From positions 434,001 to 498,000 of the forward strand of contig JAEHOE010000017.1 in the NCBI GenBank assembly GCA_016858145.1: DNA of 64,000 nt. Reading direction: 5' to 3'. Under the pieces are notes generated by a model, which saw nothing but the letters and a program-made list of their open reading frames with translations, did not search any database and was not told the DNA's origin. Below are positions 21,607 to 31,632 of this stretch, one piece after another (within the stretch, counting starts at the first letter, position 1; the number at the start of each line of letters is the position of its first letter). The DNA comes from Edaphochlamys debaryana. Lineage: Eukaryota > Chlorophyta > Chlorophyceae > Chlamydomonadales. The translations under genes were made by a program, and so were the position numbers.

Positions 21607-24600
21607 ATGTGTGCTCGGCGTGCACCACACCACACTTGCTTGCTCCGCGCGCTAGCGTGCATCCTGGTGTACAGCGTGGTGACACCCGAGCTCACTGTTC
21701 GGGCGGAGCGCTACGCCCGCGGCGTCACAGTCTTCACCGGCGTTGAGCTCGCCCTTGCCTTCATCGACGAGTCCGTGTCCGAGGCTGTTCTAGCGGCGCT
21801 ATACATCGACTTCGGGGAAACTGCTTGGTTGGACGCGCGCGTGCAGCAGGCGCATTTTCCCCGTGCCCATCCGCCGCAACTTGACTATACGGGGCTCGCC
21901 CTCTCTGCCAGAATTGCCCCTTATCAACCTTACCGCGCGTCAGAGGGTAAGTCTCGGCTGGGGGGCAGGTCCTGCGCGTCGGCGCGGGGCGTGCGGCTGA
22001 ACCCCCTGCCGTGCCGCCGCGGAACTGGAGGTGCCTGGGGGTGGGGGAGGTGCCTAGGAGTCACATGACCTGACGAGGTGGGATTGTCTCCCACTTCGGC
22101 GGGTCCCTACAGGCGGTGCTGCTGAACAACGTGACCCTGGCTTTCGAGGAGGTTGTGCTGTACAAGTGAGCGGGGTGTGCCGGGGCGTGGGGGCGGCGGC
22201 GGTGAAGTGCAGCAGGCTCCTGGTGGGGCTTGGGTTAGGCAGGGTCGCCTCCCTCGATCGCCTGGCCCAAAGGTGTCGCATGCAAGCCTTGTCAAGCCGG
22301 GACCGCCTGCCGCTGTGTTACAGGTGGCGTAAAGACAACTTCCTGCGCGCGGATGGGCTGGTGAGTTGCGGCTCGCTTCGTTGGTCGTTCCGTGGAGGCG
22401 GGATGCCGTGCTGAACGTGCGGGCCTGAGACGACTTAGGAACGACGCTCCTTGACGAGACCCTGCTGCACGACAGCTGCGGCCTTCGCTGGCCACTCAAA
22501 TGCTTACCGTAAAAACTACTGCCGTACCGTACGGCACCGTACCGCAGGACCTGCTGGCGCCCAGCCCGCCTGGCACCCTGGCATTCGTGGTCGCCAGAGA
22601 CTGCCCGGGGTTGCTCGGTGAGCGGGAGCGGGGGCGAGGAAGCCGTTGGCCGTTGGCATAAGGACGAGGTCTGCATGAACCCAGTGCTGCTGGAAGGCCG
22701 CTGCTGACATGTTGTGTTGCCGGCACCCCCCTGGATCGCCTGTCCCCGTCTTGCAGAGGTGTGCTACCCAAACAGGTGCGGCCGGGGCGCGCTGTGCCGC
22801 GTGGGCTGCGGGCTTGTGGGGCCGCATGTGGGGGACCAGGGCCGTTACGGCTGGGGTGGGTTGGCGTAGCCTTGGGGGCAGCTGTCTGGAAACTTGCTGC
22901 GGCGTGCGTGCAGAGCGGCGGAGGAACGTGGGGCGTGTCAGGGCTGAGCAAGGGCCGAGGCCGGGGAGAGCCCCGTACCGTACCAGTGCGGCCACACTTA
23001 TCCCATCTCCCAATCGCCCCTGTTTCCCTGTCTGCAGCCTGATGCAACAGAACTACGCCGGTACGCCTGTGCACCCTGGGGTTTGGGGCCTGCGGCCAGA
23101 GCGCGGTTCCTCGGGGCCCAGGCGGCAGCATGTGTATTCCATGCACTCGCGCTTCGATAACGCACTCGCACCATAGGCTGGGACCACAAGTGTTCTGCGG
23201 CCCCTTACCCATACCTCACGCGCCCCGCTTCCCTCGTGTGACGCCCCCAGCCGTCTTGCGGCCCCCCCAGGTCCCGGGTGAGCAGTCCAGGGGGGCCCCG
23301 CGGGTTGGCATGTTGAAAGCGCTTTTCCCCGGCAACATGACACGGCGATGCTCGTCCCGCCACGCCACGTGCCTCATAACTTTGCCCACCTGCCGCGCAC
23401 GTGCCATGACTGCATTTACCCCCGTTCCCCCAGCACTGCTTCCCACGCTGCACCCCACCCGCACCTCGCCCGCTCAGCTTTAAACACCCCACCCTGCCCG
23501 CCCCCAGGCGAGCAGCGCGTGCTCATGGGGGTGCCCCAGGACGGCTGCATCAACACCACCACGGGCCTGGCCAACCGCTGCTGGGCTGCCGTACAGTGGG
23601 ACATTGACTACGCGATCACGGGGGCCGACCTGGACCTGACGGGTGCGTGGCGGCGAGCGAGCCGGCAGGGGGCTCTCGTCTGTGGGGACCGAGGGACCGG
23701 CATTCCATGATTCCTACACCCACCCCTGCGCAGGCAAGCCGCAGCCCAACAACTACATTTTCGTGGTGCGACGGGGGAAGCTACGTACCACGCCTTGCTT
23801 GTCGAGCCGTCCAGTTCCGTCCGTGCCCTGGGTCCTGAGGGGTCTCGTAGGTAGCTTGCAAGCCCACACGACATGGGCGTTACGGACCGCCGCACGCTGA
23901 CTCCCCGGCTGGCGCCTCTTGTCCAACCGCCCGCTCTCAGCTTACTAACGTGCACGGCTGGTGCCGTACCCTGGTCTCCATGGAGTGCCTCAAGTCGCTG
24001 AGCAGCCCCATCGGTGAGCCTATCGTACCTCACTTTGCCGTACGCCGTGCACCTACATCCCGCAGCACAGGCTACCGCTACGCGCCGAGCTGCACCGGGC
24101 GCCCCTTCCTCGCCCAACTGCCCTTTGCGCGTTGCCCTGCAGGCTGCATCCTGCTAGCCCTCAACAACAACACGCTGCCGCCCGTTCTAGACTGGCTCGC
24201 GCCCCCGCCCCCGCCCGGGTCCGCTGCCGCTCCGGCCCTGGCGGCTGACGCTGGTGGCGGCGCTGTGGGGCCAGCGGCTCCGGCCCCGGCCCAGGGGACC
24301 CCTGTGACGGCCATCGTGGCAGGGACTGTCGTCGGAGGTGGGGCGGCGGCGTGTGTAATCAAGGGGGGCGGCGGCGTACAAAGCAAGATCCGTGCGTATA
24401 CCGGTAGTGGGAGGAGGGGCCGAGGCAGGCCGGAGGGGCTCCTGCTCGAGCGAGCGGAGCCACGCACGTGACCCGGCCGTGCGCCACCTGCACCGCATCT
24501 CCCTCATGAAGCCGCAGCAGCCTGACATACATGCCGCTGTCCCTCATTCGCAGGGGTGGTCGCGCTCGCCGCAGTGGCTGTGGTCGCCTTCCTCTTGGTG

Positions 24601-27600
24601 CGGCGGCGCCGGCGCCGGCGCAGCGCAGGGCAGGGGCCCGACGGCAAGGACGCCAGCGCCGCTAGCGGAGAGGCCTCAAGCAAAGGCAACCAGAGTTCCA
24701 AATTTGAGGAGGCGAGGTGCGTGAGCGCGAGGGCGAGGGCTGGTTTTCACAAGGAGCTCCAGATTGACCCAACTTAAGATCGGAGCTGCAGGGGCAGATG
24801 GGCAGGCGTCACAAGCGATAGGGATAATGAAACTAAAGCTTGTGGCATAGCGCAGGCACACACGCACGCACGCCGACACGGGGTAATCCCGGGGGGCTTC
24901 GCCGCCCGAAGAGCCTGATGGCGGCGGCTCAGCCCGAAAACTGGTTATGACCCTGCCCATCTGCCCCTGCAGCTCCGATCTTGAGCTGGGTCAATCTGGC
25001 GCAGCGACGCCGCGTGATCACCATGACTCATCGCTCGCTGCAAACGGCGACATCCTTGCGTCGCATGCGTCGCGAGCGGGGCCTGGCGTCGCCGCTGCCA
25101 GATCTACTCCAGATCCAGATCCTACGTCAAAGGTTTCGGCGGGCTTGGATCCCGCTACAGACACCGAGTACAACACCGGTACGACACGGCACGGCACACA
25201 GGGCCACGTGATGTCGACGCTTGAGGGCAGCGCTGCGAAGAATGACGACCTAGACGGTGCGTGGTGTCCTGCTGACTGATTGCAATGCTAAGCCTGTCTA
25301 ATGAGGCTGTTATCTTATCTGTTGTGCTTGGGGCTGTGGCTCCATCGAGAGAGCTAGAGCTCAGCGGGTTGCCGTCTTGCTCCCGGCATGCCCACACGGA
25401 CTGCGGGCACTGAACCTCCCACGCTCCTCCTCCGCGCCCTTCCTTCCGCGACCCCGACCCAGCAGGGGCCCCCGTGGAGCTACCCGTGGTCCTCGCCTTC
25501 CCCCCCACCACCTCCGCCGTACGGCAGCACACGCTGCCCATCTTGCAACCGGCGGTGAGCACGGTTGCTCGCTTCTTACACGGCGGCTGGCGATGCTGCC
25601 CTTGTATTTCCCCAACCCACGCAAACATATCTAAAACAACAATCGTTCCGCCGCAGATCTCACGCGTCTGCTCCACCAAGCACGCCCACGCCGGCGGCGG
25701 CGACTGCACCGGCGGCAGCAGCACCAGCGGCGCGCTGGGGGCGGCCAGCGGCAGCCTCACGGGCCTGGCCAATTGCACGTCGCAAGCATCGTCAGACAGC
25801 TCGGCGCCCTTGGCCACCGCCGCCGCGCCAGAGACCGTCACCCTCCTGCCCTCCGTGCTTGGCAAAGGTGCGGCGGTTGCATGCACGTTGGCAGCGGGCC
25901 GTTGCACCGGCTCCCATGCTTTGCGCTACAGGGGTTGTAAGAGTTGCAGGCTAGCTTGCGGCTCCGGTAGCGGTCTGAACTGCTGACCTGACTCATCATG
26001 AGTCATCACTCTGCCCACCCGCAGGCGCGTTCGGACGTGTGGTCGAGGGGCGCTACCAGGTGCGGACGCAGGGGCGTACGGCACCATCGCGTACAGCACC
26101 ACTCGAAGTGTCGTACGCATGCTAGCAGATGATTCTCCACCCAGGCTGCATGGGTCTGGCACCCTTTGGGAGGGCCCCTGATCACGCACACGTCCTCCCG
26201 CCTCCCTTCCTCCCGCCGCAGGGCCGCAGGGTGGCGGTCAAGCTCATGCTGGAGTCGTTGACCGACGTGGCGGCAGATGAGATCCGGGAGCGAGTCCTGC
26301 CCTTTGTCCAGGTGCGGATCTTGCTCGTACGACATCGCCGCCGGAGGTGCCCCGCCACCAGCACTGGGCCGTCCCTTGTCATCTTATCACCTAGGCATGG
26401 TCACAATGGTTGTTTAATCTTGGCTCTTGAGTTCCGTTGCTTTAGGGGGTGCTCAAGGGCGGTGTGCATATTGAAACGTCTAGCCCTGCCTCCCTTTTAC
26501 TTTGCTGGCCCCTCAGGAGCTGGACCTCCTCGCCCGCTGCGAGCACCCCAACGTGGTGCGGCTCCTGGCGGCGTCCCTGGCGCCGCCGCGGCCCTTCATC
26601 GTACTGGAGCTCATGGAGATCAGCCTGGACAAGCTGCTGTACGGCAGCGAGAAGCCCGCCGTACTGCCCGTCCACCTGGTGGGTGTACGGCGCGCGGCGT
26701 GCCCGTCATGCCGTCGGGAGCCGGGCTTGTGCAGCGCAGCGCAGCGCCTGTGGCTGCTGCATGCGGCATTCCTCGGATGTGATGCCACCTTGGCCCGCTG
26801 TGGTCGACGCCGCGTCTCGCTCGCGATTACGCACACCCGCGTCTTGCGAGCACCCCATAGCGTGCAGCCAGAGCTCTCCAGCGCGCCTCTGCCTGCCCCC
26901 TCGCAGGTGCTGCACATTGCGCGGGAGGTGGCTCAAGGGCTTGAGTACCTGGTGAGCAACAGAGCCAGCGACCTGGCTAGGGCCCTAGCCCGTGCTGAGG
27001 GCGCTGATAGGGACCGCACACACATTGGCTGCCCTAGGAACCGCCTGGGTGGACGCCAAGTCACGAGCCTGTTGACGACCCGACCGCTCCTCCCCAAACT
27101 CCCACAGCACCCCCACGTCATGCACCGCGACCTCAAGCCCGCCAACATCCTGCTGCGCGACCCCTGGGGGAGCCACCCCCTGGTGAAGATCACGGTGAGA
27201 TGGGCAAGGGATAAAGCGCATCAGCAGGTAAACCGAGAGGAGGTTAGCTGTACCGGTACGGGAAAGCCCCTCGTGCCGGGTGCGCAGGCATAGGCAAGGG
27301 CGTGATCAGGCCCTGCCGTACGTGGATGGCTGGGACCTACCTACCGTGTGCCACGATGCCTCTTGGCGCCCCTCAGGACTTTGGACTGGCCCGCATCCGT
27401 GAGACGATGCTGTTCACACAGGACCCGGTGAGGCAGGCTTGGGGGAGCCGAAGCGTGCCAGGGGAGCTGGGGGGGGGGCAGAGTGTGGGGACCGAAGCGT
27501 GTGCTCGCACAGAAACCTTCTCGCACTTCCCTACTCAGCTCCTGTTGTTAACAACATCCTGGTCTCCCCATCCTGGCTGTGTTTTGTGACCCACAGGAAG

Positions 27601-29340
27601 CAGGGACGGTAAGGAGGGCTGGGCTGGGGCGGGACGGGCGCATGGGGGTCAGTGCCTGGCACGCACGTCTGTCCTGACAGCAACACATGCCAGCCTGACA
27701 CCCCCCCTTCCGCCTTTGCCCATCCTCTGCCCCGGCTCTGATTCCTTGCAACGCCCAGGCGGCCTACACAGCGCCGGTGAGTAGCGCGCATGGCAGCGAG
27801 ACAGAACGCGTGTGACTCCTCCGGTCGACTTCTGCCCGGCTTCGTTCAAGGCAACCAGCGTCACATGCATTTGCGGCGCCTGGCCCATCATGCTTGCTAC
27901 CGGTAGTGCGCTCCCTCCCTCTGACCACAAGCATCAGCACGCGACCTGCCCCCCCCTTGTCCCCTTGGTACCGCGCCACAGGAGTGCTTCGATCTGGGAG
28001 CGGCTGGGGGCATCACGCACAAGGCGGTGAGCGGCGGCGGCGGGGGGGGTGGGGCTGCGCCCATGGAGTTGTCAGCACTGCAGCCAGTCCCCTATGCCTG
28101 CAACCGGCTACCTCGTCAGCACTGCAGGAGTGCATGATCTGGACCCTTTGCTGGCCACGACATGACGTAATATCTGGGCGAGAGAGGCATTACTCACGAG
28201 TTTTCTCCTGTCTCTTCCCCCCCTTGCGGTCCCCTTTTGCAGGACATGTTCTCCTTCGGCGTGGTGCTCTGGTGCGTGTCCGGCCCCGGGTTAAAAGGGA
28301 GCACATGCGCCGTTGGCACACATGGCGCTCGCCGAGCTGGTGTGCTTCCGGCTGAATCCTTCAGCTACTTCTCGAATCGAGTTTGCCCACACTCGCGGCC
28401 GAGGCGTCCCGCTAGGCTCTCGTGCGCACACGCACAGCTCCTGAAGATGCGCCCTCATCCCAAGCCGCTCCTGTCGGCCCCCGTTCCCTTGCTCCCCAAC
28501 CCCCCAGGGAGATGCTGTCCGGAGCCAAGCCGTGGCCAGGCCTGGGACCCGTGGTGATTGCCGTACAGGTGGGCGGGTGGGCCACTGAGCGGGGGCAGGA
28601 GCTCTGAGAAGGGTCCGTGCCGAACGCGTCCCGGTCGCCCTCGTTGGCGTGGACGCGCTTGGTGCTCGCTCGGTGCTCGCTTGGTGCCTGGTGCTAGCTT
28701 GGTGCGAGCTTGCGACGCGGCCGACGGCGATGGCTGAGTAACTGACTCGCCGCAGGTCACGATGCACAACCGGCGGCTGCCGCTTCCGCCCGCGGAACCC
28801 CCCGGCGGGGGCCCGGAGCGCTGGCCGCCCAAGCTCGTGTCCCTCATCCATGAGGTGCGCGGTAGGGACTGGGGAACTTGGGGGCTTGGCCAGACCGGAC
28901 CGGACCGGACCGGAGCGTGGAGCGTGGTTTCCCGGTACCCCAGGGCCCCCGCGTGGGTCTGTTGCCTGCGTGCATCCTTGCAAACCCCCCCTCTCTCTCG
29001 CTGCCTCGCTCCCCGCCGCCCCGGCAGTGCTTTGACGCGGACCCCATGCGCCGCCCCGCCGCGGCGGAGGCCGTCAAGCGCCTCGAGTGCTACAGACAGG
29101 TCCGTCGAGTCAGTACAAACTCACCGCCGGACTGCTTGCGTTGCTGCAAGTCGCAGCCTTGGTTCGGGGCAAGCCTGTCACCCACCCGAGGGCCTAGCCG
29201 GTAGCTTGCACTTCCATCACGCCTCTGCAGACCGTACGGCGCATGCCGTTTAGTACTTACAAGACCCTGCTCCGTCCGCCCTCCCCTTCCACTCCACACA
29301 GGTGATGCAGGCGGAGGGCTCCCTCCTGCCACTCGGCTGA
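21607..29340 (+). CDS. Receptor-like Ser/Thr protein kinase (TKL-like), with a frameshift in exon 1
   Basis: Twenty-eight exons: 21607–21946, 22113–22165, 22324–22360, 22548–22617, 22757–22775, 23038–23060, 23508–23642, 23734–23765, 23941–24013, 24143–24337, 24554–24716, 24973–25256, 25466–25554, 25657–25867, 26025–26059, 26222–26311, 26517–26678, 26907–26951, 27108–27194, 27377–27427, 27597–27608, 27759–27776, 27982–28026, 28243–28271, 28508–28568, 28756–28854, 29028–29099, 29302–29340 (TGA). They total 2,569 nt, one more than a multiple of three. The protein (about 855 residues) has a signal peptide (LLRALACILVYSVV), an extracellular region with RRNLTIRGSPSLPELPLINL and AVLLNNVTLAFEEVVLYKW, a membrane helix with an Arg stop (VVALAAVAVVAFLLVRRRRR), a linker, then a complete kinase domain: GKGAFGRVV, VAVK, HRDLKPAN, DFGLAR, GTAAYTAPE, DMFSFGVVLWEML, DPMRRP. 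Family members sense extracellular signals in volvocine algae; ligand unknown. Confidence 0.85.
21855..21862 (+). other. Apparent +1 frameshift at TTTTCCCC in receptor kinase exon 1
   Basis: Upstream of this run the coding frame gives FTGVELALAFIDESVSEAVL. Downstream the next frame gives FPVPIRRNLTIRGSPSLPEL and reaches the donor at 21947 in the phase needed by exon 2. No intron fits between them. One extra base in the T4C4 run explains both the frame change and the odd base in the total coding length. It is either a base-calling or assembly slip in a homopolymer or a real lesion. Confidence 0.7.
24759..24999. repeat. 48-bp inverted repeat spanning intron 11 and the start of exon 12 of the receptor kinase
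   Basis: 24759–24806 is the reverse complement of 24952–24999 with about two mismatches in 48, separated by 145 bp. The right arm contains the last 21 nt of intron 11, including the CTGCAG acceptor, and the first 27 nt of exon 12. It could be a MITE-like element whose end supplied the splice site, or a hairpin that hides it. No clear target-site duplication is visible. Confidence 0.85.
28893..28914 (+). repeat. GGACC microsatellite in a receptor kinase intron
   Basis: Four and a half copies of GACCG lie in intron 26. A looser array based on TTGGTGCTCGC occupies about 28658–28708 in the preceding intron. Both are short simple repeats with no visible function. Confidence 0.8.
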
Positions 29341-31358
29341 CAGCGCTGGGCAATGTCTCATTTCGGACACAGACAGGGGCTACGGCCTACAGATAAAGTG
29401 GCTTGGAGCTAGGGGCGTCGCCCTCGCCCGGGGGCTGAATGCTGATGTGACGACGAAATCCGGACCCCGGGAGTCCAGAAGGAGGTTGGGATGCAGGGGC
29501 ACCACGTACGGAGCCCCAGCTGGCGGTCCCCAAGACGGCTGTTCCCGAGACGAAAGGTATCAATGCTGAGCGCTGAAGGCATGCAGAAGTACATCAAGAG
29601 CGAAGGCTCTCGCAAGGAGCCACCAGTATTGTTATGGGGTATGAGGAGTGGATGGGACTGATGGGTATGTTACACGAGGGGGCTCCAGTTCGTGAACTGA
29701 CTCGTTGGGAGTCAACTTGATGCCCCCGGCTAAGGGCGGTTCCTTGCTTCTTGAGGCGCTATGAAGGCAAAACCCCGGGGATTGAGGGTTAGGTTTGGTT
29801 TGCTTATGTGCCACTCCGCATAACCGCATTGTGAACTCTGGGGGCTGTGTCCGCAGCAAGCTGGAGTTTTGGTGCTCAGCACTGGCGGTTTGCGAACGGA
29901 AGGATCCAAGAGCGTGCCCGGTATGCGCAGACCTCGCCATGGCTCTGGCATGTATGGTTCCGGCGTGCTCAGGCCGGCGGTCATGTCCGGTCCTGGTCCG
30001 GGCTCGGAAGTCGGAATGGAGGCTCATTGCTGTCAAGATTATCATGTACGACGGCAACCACTGCAGGATCTTTGGGTGCAGCACGCACTGTGCTAACTTG
30101 TGAGAGAAGGTGGGGCGGGGGTAGGCTACCCGTGTGTTCTGATGCCACTGGCCTCCAAAAGTGTGGCTTGAGGTGATCTCGGCTGGAACTGTGGTACTAT
30201 GCAGGTCAGCTTACGACCCCATCTTGCTCTTGCTCGACCCTTTGGCTTGACATGGAAACTGTTTTTACTCGAGATCTTGCGCCACGCGCTCTTACGATGT
30301 TATGTGTGTGGGGATAATGTCCCCAAGCAATAAGGCACCTTTGTCAGTTCCCGCCACCCTAAGCCTGCCTGCTGTCAACCTTGGCGGGATGGAAACGTTG
30401 ATGTGGGGCTGCCATTAAGAGTGTTTGGTGTCTAATGAGATAAATAGGCTGCTGCCGATGGCTACTGCTGCGCGGCTACGGCAAGTAGGGGGTACCTCAA
30501 TAATGGCAGGCCTCTGCACGCACCGTGAGTGGTGTCCGTGGAGAGAGGGCTGCTTGTTGAGTGCGGTGTGCTACTGCCCGGGCCCCGGGGCACTCAACGT
30601 TGTGTCCAAGCAGTGCACGCGGGACCTAGTCGAGGTTCAGGGGTGTTGAGGGGCTGATATCGGCGGGTCCCGTCGTCTCAGAGCTGCAGGCTGCAGCCAC
30701 TGATTGGGGCCCAAGCGCGGCCGTCCTATGCCGTTCCGGGCGTGACGCCTGGTGATAGTGACTGTATTCCCGGTTGTGCGGAGCAAGATTGAATATAAAT
30801 GTGCCCCCTAGCTCTCAGTGCACAGCGGCCATGTCCTGCCCGCCCATGCCTTCACGGTCCGCTTCAACCCCTGCATCGCGCCCCGCGCACTGCGGCCGCC
30901 AGTTGCGCTCCATCCACGGAGAAGGCCTCATCAGAGGCGGCCACGGCACCCTTGGGCCTGATTGGGGTGCACTTGACTACTGCGTACCGGTATCCTGCAT
31001 AACGCTGACCGGCACTGTCACTCCCCTGCGCGCATCATCGCCCAACCAAGCCGCACACCTTGTGTGCAGGTTCTCCGCCCTCCGGACGAGCCCAAGCCCA
31101 CCCAAACCACATCCAGCACCTAGTGCTCGGTCCGCTCACCTCCGGCGCTCGGCATCCCGGAAGCTCTACACCAGCTGTGCCTGCCCCAACAGTGCCCTGA
31201 GCCCTACAAAGCCAGGCCTGGCGTTCTGGCAGCTGGCCCGCTGCTCGACTCGAAGAACTCGACAGGACAGACTCCGGGTATGCAGGCGCTACAAGCAACC
31301 TCAACCGTCCGCCTGGGCCCGCACGCGAGCTCCCCACACATGCCGGCCGTCGCCTCCT
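29341..31358. other. Intergenic DNA between convergent genes
   Basis: About 2 kb between the stop of the receptor kinase (+) and the poly(A) signal of the giant gene (−). GC content is lower than in the genes (for example 29800–30500). No TGTAA was found for the kinase and no supportable reading frame or known repeat was found. Confidence 0.5.
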
Positions 31359-31363
31359 TACAC
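31359..31363 (-). terminator. Poly(A) signal TGTAA (minus strand) of the giant gene
   Basis: TTACA on the plus strand reads TGTAA on the minus strand, about 270 nt after the stop codon at 31633–31635. That is a normal 3' UTR length for these algae and supports ending the gene at that stop. Confidence 0.6.
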
Positions 31364-31632
31364 AACACGCTACACTTCCACACGCCCGTGCTGAGCCCCT
31401 CGGCTGTGCGGATGCGCCGCTAGCGGGGTCCCGCGGGCCGCGGCGGCGTGTGCAGGTTCCGCTCGAGAGCCCTGCGCCAGGGCGAAGCAGCAGCGAGGCG
31501 GGCAAGGGTCAGGTCAAGGCGCGGCAAACGAACCAGTAAGGAGTTAACAACGCACACCACAGGGTCCTCAACCCGCCCTGCCGTCCACCCAGCCACCCTG
31601 CCATCCATCCACCCACCCACGCCCTGGCACCC

